A stretch of 64,000 nucleotides of DNA from PALSA-505 sp963702235. GTDB lineage: Bacteria > Actinomycetota > Actinomycetes > Streptosporangiales > Streptosporangiaceae. The stretch lies in the NCBI GenBank assembly GCA_963702235.1, contig CAVPBZ010000004.1, positions 94,159 through 158,158 on the forward strand. The letters run 5' to 3'. This document shows positions 37,355 to 46,139 of the stretch, piece after piece (positions within the stretch are counted from its first letter, which is position 1; each line of letters begins with the position of its first letter). The notes under the pieces are model-generated. The model made no database searches, was not told the DNA's origin, and worked only from the letters and a program-made list of their open reading frames with translations. Both the position numbers and the translations under genes were made by a program.

Positions 37355-38203
37355 TCACGCCGCCTGCTCTGCCGCCTCCACCACGTTAGCGAGCAGCATG
37401 GCCCTGGTCATCGGGCCGACCCCGCCGGGCATCGGCGCGAGCCAGCCGGCCACCTCGGCGACACCGGGATCCACGTCGCCTACCAGGCCGGAGTCGGTCC
37501 GGGTGATGCCCACGTCGAGCACCGCCGCACCCGGCCGGACCATGTCGGCGGTCAGCAGGCCGGGCCGCCCGGCGGCCGCGATCACGACGTCGGCGCCGCG
37601 CGTGTGCGCGGCGAGATCCTTGGTTCCGGTGTGGCAGAGCGTCACGGTGGCGTTCTCGCTGCGCCTGGTCAGCAGCAGGCCGAGCGTGCGGCCCACGGTG
37701 ATCCCGCGGCCGATGACGGTGACGTCCGCCCCGGCGATCGGGACGTCGTAGCGGCGCATCAGCGCCACGATCCCGCGCGGCGTGCAGGGCAGTGGTCCCG
37801 GCTCGCCCAGCACCAGCCTGCCGAGGTTGAGCGGGTGCAGGCCGTCGGCGTCCTTGGCCGGGTCGATCCGGTGCAGGATGCGCTGGGCGTCAAGCTGGCG
37901 GGGAAGCGGCAGCTGCACGAGGTAACCAGTGCACGCGGGATCGTGGTTCAGCTCGTCGACGACAGCTTCCACCTGCTCCTGGGTAGCGTCGGCGGGCAGG
38001 TCGCGGCGGATGCTCGTGATCCCGACCTGGGCGCTGTCACGGTGCTTGCCGTTGACGTAGACGCGGCTGCCCGGGTCATCGCCCACCATGACCGTGCCGA
38101 GGCCGGGGACGATGCCGCGAGCCGCCAGCGCGGCCACGCGGCGGGCGATATCAGCGCGGATGTCGGCGGCGACGGCCTTGCCGTCCAGGATGCGAGCAGT
38201 CAT
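37355..38203 (-). CDS. folD: Bifunctional methylenetetrahydrofolate dehydrogenase/cyclohydrolase
   Basis: 282 residues. It has the substrate-site lysine in YVNGKHRDSAQVGI, the PCTPRGIVALMRRYDVPI loop, the Rossmann VIGRGITVGRTLGLLL, and the C-terminal PGGVGPMTRAMLLANVVEAA. It interconverts 5,10-methylene- and 10-formyl-tetrahydrofolate and so supplies the formyl donor for the neighbouring PurN and PurH. Confidence 0.97.
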   Translation of the reverse strand: MTARILDGKAVAADIRADIARRVAALAARGIVPGLGTVMVGDDPGSRVYVNGKHRDSAQVGITSIRRDLPADATQEQVEAVVDELNHDPACTGYLVQLPLPRQLDAQRILHRIDPAKDADGLHPLNLGRLVLGEPGPLPCTPRGIVALMRRYDVPIAGADVTVIGRGITVGRTLGLLLTRRSENATVTLCHTGTKDLAAHTRGADVVIAAAGRPGLLTADMVRPGAAVLDVGITRTDSGLVGDVDPGVAEVAGWLAPMPGGVGPMTRAMLLANVVEAAEQAA

Positions 38204-38313
38204 GGCGGGTCCAATTCTGCCCGATCCCGGGAGGTGACATCTGCGCGGGGCACGTGCGCGCGCACATCCGCGCTGATCTAGGCCAAGCCGGGGGCGGGCA
38301 GTAGTGTCGAGAC

Positions 38314-38796
38314 GTGGCTGGGCGGCGTCACCGGTCCGCGACCGGGCCAGCGCAACCGGGTCCGGCGGCGGGCCGGGACCGGGACTGGTCGTCCTTTGCG
38401 CGGCCTGAAGAGCCGGGGCTGGACGTTGTGGAGCGGGCGCCCCGGCAGTGGCGGGTGCCGGGCCCGAGGTGGGCGCTGCGGGTGGTTGCGCTGCTGGCGC
38501 TGGCCGGGGGGGTCGCTGCCGGGCTGCTGGCGGCGGGGGGGCGGCCGGGTGGCGCTCACCCCACCGGGCCGGTGGCGTGCAGCAGGGTGATCGCGCCGGT
38601 CAGCCGGGCGGCGCCGACCCACGGGAGACCGCAGACGCCGCAGGATGCTGCCTGCTCGCGGTCGCCAGCGCAAACGGGCGCGGCGGGCGGGTCCGGGCTC
38701 AGTTCGCGGACGATCTGCGTGCCGCTCCCGATCCAGGCCGCGCGGCCGGCCGCGCAGGCCGGTGAGCACCGGCGCTGTTTCCCCGGACAGGCCTGA
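38314..38796 (+). CDS. Hypothetical protein with one membrane segment
   Basis: 160-codon frame from a GTG at 38314. TAGTGT lies 6 nt upstream, as in leaderless actinobacterial genes. Residues ~53-75 (WALRVVALLALAGGVAAGLLAAGG) form one hydrophobic helix after a basic region. The rest is Pro/Ala/Arg-rich without family signal. In related genomes a small membrane protein (DUF3017) sits between purH and folD, and the helix fits its first segment, but the later helices are missing here. It may be decayed or spurious. Confidence 0.3.
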   Translation: MAGRRHRSATGPAQPGPAAGRDRDWSSFARPEEPGLDVVERAPRQWRVPGPRWALRVVALLALAGGVAAGLLAAGGRPGGAHPTGPVACSRVIAPVSRAAPTHGRPQTPQDAACSRSPAQTGAAGGSGLSSRTICVPLPIQAARPAAQAGEHRRCFPGQA

Positions 38797-38814
38797 CGCG
38801 CGGTCAGCCTGGAA

Positions 38815-38841
38815 CCCGCGGGCCGGGCTGAGCGCCGCGGG
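38815..38841 (-). terminator. Possible purH terminator
   Basis: CCCGCGG (38815-38821) and CCGCGGG (38835-38841) form a 7-bp GC stem with a 13-nt loop, immediately beyond the purH stop at 38843. There is no U tract. Confidence 0.45.
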
Positions 38842-38842
38842 C

Positions 38843-40513
38843 TCAGTGGTAGAAGTGCCGCACCCCGGTGAAGTAGAGGGTGATCCCGGCGGCCTGCGCG
38901 GCGGCGACGGACAGCTCGTCGCGGATCGACCCGCCCGGCTCGGCGACCGCCCGGACGCCGGCCTCGATCAGCACCTCGAGCGCGTCGGGGAACGGGAAGT
39001 AGGCGTCGCTGGCCGCGACGCTGCCGCGGGCCCGGTCACCGGCGCGCGCCACCGCGAGCCGGGACGCGTCCACCCGGTTGACCTGGCCCATGCCGACCCC
39101 GACGCTGGCGCCGCCGGAGGCCAGCAGGATCGCGTTGGACTTCACCCACCGGCAGGCCCGCCAGGCGAAAGCGAGATCGGCCAGGTCATCGCCGCTGGCC
39201 GGGTCGCCGGACATCAGCTGCCAGCGGGCCGGGTCGTCGCCGGGGGCATCCACCAGGTCCGGTGACTGGACGAGCATGCCGCCGTCCACCTGGCGCCATT
39301 CGGTGACCAGCTCGCCGGGGACAGGCGGCGGGCAGCGCAGCAGCCGCAGGTTCTTGCGGCCAGCGAGGATCTCCAGTGCCGCAGGCTCGAAGGCGGGCGC
39401 GACCAGGACCTCGGTGAAGATCTCGGCGATCTGGGCGGCCAGCCCGGCCGTCACCGTCCCGTTCACCGCGATCACGCCGCCGAACGCGGACGCCGGATCG
39501 CAGGCGTTCGCCTTGCGGTGCGCCTGGGCCAGGTCGTCGCCGACCGCGATGCCGCAGGGGTTGGAGTGCTTGATGATGGCCGCGCACGGCCGGGCGAAGT
39601 CGAACGCGGCCCGCCGCGCGGCCGCCGCGTCCACGTAGTTGTTGTAGGACATCGCCTTGCCGTGCAGCTGCTCGGCGCCCGCGACGCCGTCATCGCGGGA
39701 CACGCCGCCGTCCCGCCGCACGTACAGGGCGGCCTGCTGGTGCGGGTTCTCGCCGTAGCGGAGCACGTCGCGGCGGGCCCAGCCGGTGAACACCGCGTCC
39801 GGCCAGCCGGTCTGCGCCGCGGTCTCGTCGGGCGCATAGGACCGGGCGAACCAGGACGCCACCGCCGCGTCGTAGGCCGCGGTGTGCGCGAACGCCCGGG
39901 CCGCGAGCCGGCGCCGCTGCTGCAGGGTGAACCCGCCGAGCCGCACCGCCTCGAGGACCTCGCCGTACTGCGCGGGCTCGGTGATGACCGCGACGCTCGC
40001 GTGGTTTTTCGCCGCCGCCCGGACCATCGCCGGGCCGCCGACGTCGATCTGCTCGACGCACTCGGCGGGCTCGGCGGCCGACGCCACGGTGGCCTCGAAC
40101 GGGTAAAGGCCAGAGATCAGGATCCCGAACGGGGCCACGCCGAGCTGTTCGAGCTGACGCCGGTGTCCGGGCTGCGTGACGTCGGCGAGCAGGCCGGCGT
40201 GCACGGCGGGATGCAGCGTCTTCACCCGGCCGTCCAGGCACTCGGGAAACCCGGTGACGTCCTCGACCCGGGTGACCGGCACGCCCGCGGCCGCGATCGC
40301 GGCCGCGGTGCTGCCGGTGGAGACGATCTCGATCCCGGCGTCGTGCAGGCCGCGGGCCAGCTCGGCCACGCCGGTCTTGTCGTGCACGCTGACCAGCGCC
40401 CGCCTGATCGTCACCCGGCCGGTCGCCTCCGGCGTGCCGCTCGCGCCCTGGCTCTCTCCCGCCCCTGGCCTGCCGGCCGCGCCTGGCCTGACACCCGCGC
40501 TTGGCGTGGTCAC
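38843..40513 (-). CDS. purH: Bifunctional AICAR transformylase/IMP cyclohydrolase
   Basis: The last two steps of IMP synthesis. 556 residues from the GTG at 40513, which overlaps the purN stop (GTGA). This includes an extra Gly/Ala/Pro-rich N-terminal segment of ~40 residues before the conserved IRRALVSVHDKTGVAELA. The cyclohydrolase part has STGSTAAAI and GRVKTLHPAVHAGLL. The transformylase part has SYNNYVDAAAA, IIKHSNPCGIAVG and the C-terminal RHFYH. It is translationally coupled to purN. Confidence 0.96.
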   Translation of the reverse strand: MTTPSAGVRPGAAGRPGAGESQGASGTPEATGRVTIRRALVSVHDKTGVAELARGLHDAGIEIVSTGSTAAAIAAAGVPVTRVEDVTGFPECLDGRVKTLHPAVHAGLLADVTQPGHRRQLEQLGVAPFGILISGLYPFEATVASAAEPAECVEQIDVGGPAMVRAAAKNHASVAVITEPAQYGEVLEAVRLGGFTLQQRRRLAARAFAHTAAYDAAVASWFARSYAPDETAAQTGWPDAVFTGWARRDVLRYGENPHQQAALYVRRDGGVSRDDGVAGAEQLHGKAMSYNNYVDAAAARRAAFDFARPCAAIIKHSNPCGIAVGDDLAQAHRKANACDPASAFGGVIAVNGTVTAGLAAQIAEIFTEVLVAPAFEPAALEILAGRKNLRLLRCPPPVPGELVTEWRQVDGGMLVQSPDLVDAPGDDPARWQLMSGDPASGDDLADLAFAWRACRWVKSNAILLASGGASVGVGMGQVNRVDASRLAVARAGDRARGSVAASDAYFPFPDALEVLIEAGVRAVAEPGGSIRDELSVAAAQAAGITLYFTGVRHFYH

Positions 40514-41118
40514 CGGCCGAACCTCACTTTCCTGCCCTGGACGGACCAGCCCTCGCGGACCATCCGGCCGACGGTCGCGGTGAGCAGCGCCCGCTCGGCC
40601 ACCTTGATCCGCTCGTGCAGCGACGCCGCATCGTCGTCGTCGTGCACCGGCACGCACCGCTGGGCGATGACCGGCCCGTCGTCCACCCCGGCGTCCACCA
40701 GGAAGATCGTGCAGCCGGTCACCTTCACCCCGTAGTCCAGGGCGTCCCGCACGCCGTGCATGCCGGGAAACGACGGTAGCAGCGCCGGGTGACTGTTGAT
40801 GAACCGGCCGCCGAAGGCGGCGAGGAAGGCCGGCCCGACGAGCTTCATGAAGCCGGCTGATACCACCAGGTCAGGCCGGAAGGCGGCACAAGAGCCGGCG
40901 AGCGCCCGGTCCCATTGCGCGCGTTCGGGAAAATCCTTGACCCGGTGGGTGAACGCGGGGATGCCGCGGCGGCGCGCGCGGTCCAGCGCGGTGCAGCCGT
41001 CCCGGTCCGCGCCGACCGCCACCACCTGCGCGCCGTAGGACTCATCCGCGCACGCGTCGAGCAGGGCCTGCAGGTTGGTTCCGGCCCCGGAGACGAGCAC
41101 GACCAGGCGACTGGGCAT
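40510..41118 (-). CDS. purN: Phosphoribosylglycinamide formyltransferase
   Basis: 202 residues from ATG 41118. The sequence begins RLVVLVSGAGTNLQALLDA, with catalytic Asn-His in FINSHPALLPSFPGMH and Asp in VDAGVDDGPVIAQ. It transfers the formyl group of 10-formyl-tetrahydrofolate to GAR. Its start codon shares a CATG with the divergent TauE/SafE relic. Confidence 0.96.
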   Translation of the reverse strand: MPSRLVVLVSGAGTNLQALLDACADESYGAQVVAVGADRDGCTALDRARRRGIPAFTHRVKDFPERAQWDRALAGSCAAFRPDLVVSAGFMKLVGPAFLAAFGGRFINSHPALLPSFPGMHGVRDALDYGVKVTGCTIFLVDAGVDDGPVIAQRCVPVHDDDDAASLHERIKVAERALLTATVGRMVREGWSVQGRKVRFGR

Positions 41119-41462
41119 GGACCATTGTCCCGTGCCGGCCCGGCTGCTCGGCCCGCGCGGGGCTGCCCGCCAGCCTGGCCGCAGGCTGGGCAGCGGCTGG
41201 ACCGAGGTCGTGGCCCTGGCGGCGGCCTGCGCGATCGCGGTGCTGGCCACGCCGGCCGGCATCGCCGGCGCGGTGCTGCTGCTGCCGTTCCAGGTCAGCG
41301 TGCCGGGCACGCCCAGCCCGGCGGTCACCCGACAAACCTGCCGTACGACGTCGTGGCCGCGCCGGGAGCGTCCCGGCTGCCCGAGACCGTGATCCGGCGC
41401 CTGGCCGGCACCCTCGCGTGGTCGCGATCGGCGGCCGCTACCTCTGGTCCGGGCAGGGCTGA
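41117..41462 (+). pseudogene. Relic of a TauE/SafE-type permease
   Basis: From ATG 41117 the frame gives a hydrophobic helix WTEVVALAAACAIAVLATPA followed by GIAGAVLLLPFQVSVPGTPSPAVT. This is the start of the actinobacterial TauE/SafE anion-exporter family, normally continued PTNLLYNVVAAPGALLR. Here one C is missing at ~41331, and TNLPYDVVAAPGA appears in the next frame. PETVIRRLAGT, which resembles a motif from the second half of the family, follows at once. So most of the ~250-residue protein is gone. It runs into the 3' end of the DUF6350 gene. Confidence 0.55.
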
Positions 41463-42922
41463 TCCTCACCGGGCGCCGGCGGCTCGACCGGCTCGCCGGG
41501 GGCCGGCGGCTCGACCGGGATGAGGAACGGCGTGGCGGCGTCCGGGACCGCGCCGGCGGGCGGCGGGTCGTGGTTCCCGTCGGCGGCCCAGGGGTTGAGG
41601 TAGATCCGGTGGCTGGCCGGGCCGGCCGGCTCACCGGGCTCGCTGGAGACGACCGGTGCGAGGGCGGCGGCACGGGGCCGCCTGCGGCGGATCAGCAGCC
41701 AGTTCGCGATTCCCGCGGTGATGGCCGCGGCGACGCCGATCTCCAGCATGGCGACGAGCCCGACCTGCCACGCCGACGGGCCGACGGTGGCCAGCCGGCC
41801 GGTGCCGAGCGGGCCGCCGGAGAACAGCGCCAGCGTGCCCGTGACGCAGCCGGCGATCGCGCCGGAGGCCAGGCCCCACAGCGGGGCGGCCTCGATCGTC
41901 GGGCTCGGCGCCGTGCGCACGGTGAGCAGCCCGCCGACCGCCCCGGCCAGGTACGGGATGGCCAGCAGCGCCAGCGCGCCCGGCCCGGCCCCGCCGACGT
42001 GCGGCCCTGGCGGCGTGGCGGGCAGCGCGGCGAGCATCGGGAACACGGGCAGCGGGCCGATGACCGAGCCCGTCGGCGCCACCACCGTGCCGACGCCGAA
42101 GGCGAATCCCGGCCCGATCACGTAGGCCATCGCCCAGATGACCGCGTTGGGCAGGTAGGCCAGGGCGGCCAGCAGCAGCAGCGCGGCGCCGACAGGGCCG
42201 GGCGACAGCGCGCCCATGGCCAGCCGGAACCCGGCGGCGTGCAGGACCAGCGAGCCGCCGGCCAGCAGCGCGCCCGCCCCGGCGAGGACGGCGAGCGCGC
42301 CGGTGGCGCCGACCACCAGGCAGCGGGCCCGGTCGGGCAGCAGGGCGATCAGCCGTCCCCACGGGGCCAGCGCCCGCGCGCCGCCAAGCCCGCCAGCGGC
42401 GAACGCCAGCAGGAAGCCGGCGCCGGCCGCCTGGACCGGCGACGGCGCGGACAGCGGGGTCCGGCTGGCGACCGCGAGCGCACCCGCCAGCAGCGCGTAC
42501 GGGAGCGCGAGAGCCAGCGCCGCGTAGCCGACGTGCCGCAGCCTTTCCACCCGGCCGGTGCGCACCACCCACCGGCCAGAGCGCCACAGCAGCGCGCCTG
42601 GCAGCAGGACCAGGCCGAGCGGGAGCAGGCCGACATGGCCGGTGCCGTGCAGGTCAAAGCCCACGTGATGACCGACGAGCCACAACTGGATGGCGGTGCG
42701 CAGCACGCCGGGAATGCCGCCGCCCAGGCTCGTGTGCGGCGCCGCGATCCAGCCGATCACCGCCAGCAGGGTCAGCGCGGCCAGCCCGGCGCCCGCCGCC
42801 GCGCAGGCGGCGATCGCCCCGGTGAGGGCGAGCGGCCGCTGCGGCTTCCGCGCCGCCGGCGTGCCGCCCTCGGCCGCGCCGCGGCCGCGCACCCGCTGCG
42901 GGCGCAGGCTGGAAACGGTCAC
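41438..42922 (-). CDS. DUF6350 (PerM-like) polytopic membrane protein
   Basis: 494 residues. After a basic N-terminus come about nine to ten membrane helices, from LTGAIAACAAAGAGLAALTLLAVIGWIA to ~residue 425, and then a hydrophilic Pro/Glu-rich tail. The opening (AAPHTSLGGGIPGVLRTAIQLWLVGHH) and the loop PGFAFGVGTVVAPTGSVIGPLPVFPML are characteristic of the DUF6350 family, encoded next to purN and sucD in actinobacteria; a link of related proteins to cell division has been proposed. The N-terminus is cytoplasmic by the positive-inside rule. Confidence 0.85.
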   Translation of the reverse strand: MTVSSLRPQRVRGRGAAEGGTPAARKPQRPLALTGAIAACAAAGAGLAALTLLAVIGWIAAPHTSLGGGIPGVLRTAIQLWLVGHHVGFDLHGTGHVGLLPLGLVLLPGALLWRSGRWVVRTGRVERLRHVGYAALALALPYALLAGALAVASRTPLSAPSPVQAAGAGFLLAFAAGGLGGARALAPWGRLIALLPDRARCLVVGATGALAVLAGAGALLAGGSLVLHAAGFRLAMGALSPGPVGAALLLLAALAYLPNAVIWAMAYVIGPGFAFGVGTVVAPTGSVIGPLPVFPMLAALPATPPGPHVGGAGPGALALLAIPYLAGAVGGLLTVRTAPSPTIEAAPLWGLASGAIAGCVTGTLALFSGGPLGTGRLATVGPSAWQVGLVAMLEIGVAAAITAGIANWLLIRRRRPRAAALAPVVSSEPGEPAGPASHRIYLNPWAADGNHDPPPAGAVPDAATPFLIPVEPPAPGEPVEPPAPGEDQPCPDQR

Positions 42923-43166
42923 AAAGACCCATCCTCCCGCCGGCCGGGCGCCCCGGCGGGTAGGCGCGCCGGGAGCGCACCTCCCCCATGATCATGGAGA
43001 GTTAGACGTGTCATCACACGTAGAGGTCTTCGTGCTGACGGAAAGCCGCCGTCGCGTCTCGAATGCTGAGACAGCAGCGCGGGCCGGGGCCGGCAGGGTG
43101 AGGGCGCGGGCTCGTGGCGGCTCGTCTCAGGGGCCTATCCTGGCGTCGAGATACCTGGAGGCACTG

Positions 43167-43451
43167 GTGGCGGCGCAGGGGTGGTACCGCGACCCGTACG
43201 GCGTGCATGAGGATCGCTACTTCTCGGCCGGTCACCCGACGAAACTGGTACGCGACGGCGATGTGGAGGCTTACGACGCCGCGCCGCCCGGTCCGCCCAG
43301 GGAACAGCTGGTCGAAGTGTCTGGCAGCCAGGCGGCGGACGGCAGCGACCTGCTGCGGGCCGACGCAGACGAGGCCGACCTCCCGTACGACCGGAAGAAG
43401 GCGTTCTGGGCGGCCGTGGACAGCGTGGCCGTCTTCGGCCCGCTCAGCTGA
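43167..43451 (+). CDS. Small DUF2510-like protein
   Basis: 94 residues from the GTG at 43167, with GGAGG 5 nt upstream. The N-terminus AAQGWYRDPYGVHEDRYFSAGHPTKLVRDG fits the Gly-Trp-Tyr-x-Asp-Pro pattern of DUF2510, a short module usually at the N-terminus of actinobacterial membrane or secreted proteins. The rest is acidic and hydrophilic with no membrane helix, so it is a soluble single-module protein. It stands alone between two minus-strand genes and converges on sucD across a strong terminator. Confidence 0.75.
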   Translation: MAAQGWYRDPYGVHEDRYFSAGHPTKLVRDGDVEAYDAAPPGPPREQLVEVSGSQAADGSDLLRADADEADLPYDRKKAFWAAVDSVAVFGPLS

Positions 43452-43470
43452 GCCGATGGCCCGCCACGGC

Positions 43471-43508
43471 GCCCGCTGACCAGGCCGCTGCCGGCCTGGT
43501 CAGCGGGC
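43471..43508. terminator. Bidirectional terminator overlapping the sucD stop
   Basis: GCCCGCTGACCAGGCCG (43471-43487) and its perfect 17-nt complement (43492-43508) flank a CTGC loop. The right arm contains the last codons and the stop of sucD (43500-43502). It can end both sucCD and the convergent DUF2510-like gene. Confidence 0.85.
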
Positions 43509-44387
43509 GGGCATGGCGTCGCGGACCAGGCGCGCGGTCTCGCTGGGCGTCCGGCCGACCCTGACCCCGGCCTTCTCCAGGGCCTCCTTCTTGGCCTGCG
43601 CGGTGCCGGAGGAACCCGAGACTATCGCGCCCGCGTGCCCCATTGTCTTGCCCTCCGGCGCGGTGAAGCCCGCCACGTAGGCCACCACAGGCTTGCTGAC
43701 CCGGCGCTCGATGAAGGCGGCCGCGCGCTCCTCCGCGTCGCCGCCGATCTCGCCGATCATGACGATCGCGTCGGTCTCGTCGTCGGCCTCGAAGGCCTCG
43801 AGGCAGTCGATGTGCGTGGTCCCGATCACCGGGTCACCGCCGATGCCGACCGCGGTGGAGAAGCCGACGTCGCGCAGCTCGTACATCATCTGGTAGGTCA
43901 GCGTGCCGGACTTGGACACCAGCCCGATCCGGCCCTCGCTGGTGATGTCGGCCGGGATGATGCCCGCGTTGGACTTGCCGGGCGAGGCGATCCCCGGGCA
44001 GTTCGGGCCCACGATCCGGGTGGCGTTCCCGGCCGCCTTGGCGTACGCCCAGAACTCGGCCGTGTCGTGCACAGGGACGCCCTCGGTGATCACGATGACG
44101 AGCGGTATCCGGGCGTCGATCGCCTCGATCACCGCCGCCTTCGTCCCCGCCGCGGGCACGAACACCACCGACACGTCCGCACCGGTCGCCTCGATGGTCT
44201 CGCCGACCGTGGCGAACACGGGGACCTCGGCCACGCCCAGGTCGGCTGTCTGGCCGGCCTTGCGCGGGTTGGTGCCGCCCACCACGGCGGCGCCGGCCTG
44301 CAGCATGCGGCGGCCGTGCTTGCGGCCCTCCGAGCCGGTGATGCCCTGGATCAGGATCCGGCTCTCGCTGGTCAGGAAGACCGCCAT
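43500..44387 (-). CDS. sucD: Succinate-CoA ligase alpha subunit
   Basis: 295 residues, CoA-binding subunit of the TCA enzyme that makes ATP or GTP from succinyl-CoA. It has the N-terminal ITGSEGRKHGRRMLQAGAAVVGGTNP and NCPGIASPGKSNAGIIP. The active-site histidine lies in the C-terminal GKTMGHAGAIVSG motif. It starts 1 nt after the sucC stop. Confidence 0.97.
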   Translation of the reverse strand: MAVFLTSESRILIQGITGSEGRKHGRRMLQAGAAVVGGTNPRKAGQTADLGVAEVPVFATVGETIEATGADVSVVFVPAAGTKAAVIEAIDARIPLVIVITEGVPVHDTAEFWAYAKAAGNATRIVGPNCPGIASPGKSNAGIIPADITSEGRIGLVSKSGTLTYQMMYELRDVGFSTAVGIGGDPVIGTTHIDCLEAFEADDETDAIVMIGEIGGDAEERAAAFIERRVSKPVVAYVAGFTAPEGKTMGHAGAIVSGSSGTAQAKKEALEKAGVRVGRTPSETARLVRDAMPAR

Positions 44388-44388
44388 C

Positions 44389-45581
44389 TCACGCTCCCGT
44401 CCCGGCCGCGGCCAGCTCGGCGGCGCGGCGCGCCGCGTCGTCCATGGTGCCTACCTGCTCGATCACGTCGATCCCTGCCTCGTCGAGGATGCGGCGGCCC
44501 TCTGCCGCCTTGTTGCCGTCCAGCCGCACCACGATCGGGTACCGTACCGGCTCACCGCGGCCGCCCAGCATGCCGATCGCCGACACGATGCCGTTGGCCA
44601 CGGCGTCACACGCGGTGATGCCGCCGAAGACGTTGACCAGGACGCTGCGCACCGACGGATCGGACAGCACGATCTCCAGGCCGTCCGCCATCACCTCGGC
44701 CGACGCGCCGCCGCCGATGTCGAGGAAGTTCGCCGGGCGCATGCCGCCGAACTGCTCGCCGGCGTAAGCCACGACGTCCAGGGTGGACATCACCAGCCCG
44801 GCGCCGTTGCCGATGATGCCGACCTCGCCGTCCAGCTTGACGTAATTGAGGTTCCTGGCCTTCGCCCGCGCCTCGATCGGGTCGGTGTCCCCGGCGTCGG
44901 CGAACGCGTCCCAGTTGTGCCGGTAAGCGGCGTTGTCGTCCAGCGTGACCTTCCCGTCCAGCGCGACCACCTGGCCGCCGGAGGTGAGGATCAGGGGGTT
45001 CACCTCGACCAGGGTGGCATCCTCGCCGGTGAACACGGCCCAGAGCATCTGCGCCAGCGCGGCCGCACCCTCGGCCGCCTCGGCGGGCAGCAGCCGGCCC
45101 GGACGATCTCCGCGGCCTTGGCCTCGTCCACGCCGTGCAGCGGGCTGACCGGGATCCTGGCCACCGCCTCCGGGGTGCTGTGCGCGACCTCCTCGATCTC
45201 CATGCCGCCCTGGACCGAGCAGATGCCGAGGAAGGTGCGCTCGGACCGGTCGAGCAGGTACGAGAGGTAGTACTCCGCGGCGATGTCACTGGCCTCCTCG
45301 ACCAGGACTTTGTGCACGGTGTGGCCCTTGATGTCCATGCCGAGGATCTGCCCGGCGATGGTTTCCGCCTCGTCCGGCCCGTCGGCCAGCCTGACCCCGC
45401 CGGCCTTCCCCCGGCCGCCGGTTTTCACCTGCGCCTTGACGACGACCCTGGGCGCGCCCGCCGCCGCGAACTCGGCGGCGATGGCGCGCGCCTGCGCGGC
45501 GTCATGAGCGACGGTGCCGCGCGGCACCGGCACGCCGTACTGCGCGAACAGCTCCTTGGCCTGGTGCTCGAACAGGTCCAC
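44389..45581 (-). pseudogene. sucC: Succinate-CoA ligase beta subunit, frameshifted
   Basis: The first frame from ATG 45581 (MDLFEHQAKELFAQYGVPVP, VVKAQVKTGGRGKAGGVRLA, an ATP-grasp domain) runs to AAEIVRAG and then leaves frame near 45093. The expected LLPAEAAEGAA is readable in the next frame. That frame then gives MLWAVFTGEDATLVEVNPL, the CoA-ligase domain (NFLDIGGGASAEVM, NVFGGITACDAVANGIV) and a normal C-terminus. Adding one C restores a 397-residue protein of ordinary length. The TCA gene is normally essential and the partner sucD is intact, so a sequence error is as likely as a real mutation. Confidence 0.93.
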
Positions 45582-45626
45582 TCGGTTCCGTCCTTGTCCT
45601 CTCGGGCGTGATGGGGCGCTGGCAGC

Positions 45627-46079
45627 CTAGCCGTGGCCGCCCGGCGCGCTGTCCCCGGGTGCGCCGCGGTCATCGGCGGCGCCGGCCGCGGCGCCGAACT
45701 CCGCGTTGACCCAGTCCACGATCTCCCGGGTGGAGGCGCCCGGCGTGAAGATCCTGGCGACGCCCAGCCGCTCGAGCTCGCCGATGTCCGCCGCCGGGAT
45801 GATGCCGCCGCCGAAGACCGTGATGTCGGACGCGTCCCGCTCGGCCAGCAGCTCGAGCACCCGGGAGAACAGCGTCATGTGCGCGCCGGACAGGATCGAC
45901 AGCCCGATCGCGGCCGCGTCCTCCTGCACCGCCGCCACCACGATCTGCTCGGGTGTCTGGTGCAGCCCGGTGTAGATGACCTCGACCCCGGCGTCGCGCA
46001 GCGCCCTGGCGACCACCTTCGCGCCGCGGTCATGGCCGTCAAGCCCGGCCTTCGCGATGACCACGCGGATGCTGCCCAT
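45627..46079 (-). CDS. Cobalamin-binding protein, methylmalonyl-CoA mutase C-terminal type
   Basis: 150 residues containing only the B12-binding domain: VVIAKAGLDGHDRGAKVVARALRDAGVEVIYTGL holds the cobalt-coordinating DGHDRG motif. LSILSGAH and FGGGIIPAADI line the nucleotide tail. It matches the small subunit of split acyl-CoA mutases, but no large subunit is nearby. The last ~20 residues are a Gly/Ala/Asp tail. It is followed by sucC after 45 nt. Confidence 0.92.
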   Translation of the reverse strand: MGSIRVVIAKAGLDGHDRGAKVVARALRDAGVEVIYTGLHQTPEQIVVAAVQEDAAAIGLSILSGAHMTLFSRVLELLAERDASDITVFGGGIIPAADIGELERLGVARIFTPGASTREIVDWVNAEFGAAAGAADDRGAPGDSAPGGHG

Positions 46080-46139
46080 GGCTTCCTCCCGGCCTGCCCG
46101 CCTCGTCGGCTCCGGCCGACCCTGTCAACGTAACTGGTA

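Noticed and set aside
42923..43166. A longer frame upstream of the DUF2510-like GTG
   Set aside because: The N-terminal extension is Arg/Ala-rich without similarity, while GGAGG sits 5 nt before the chosen GTG at the start of the conserved GWYRDP motif.
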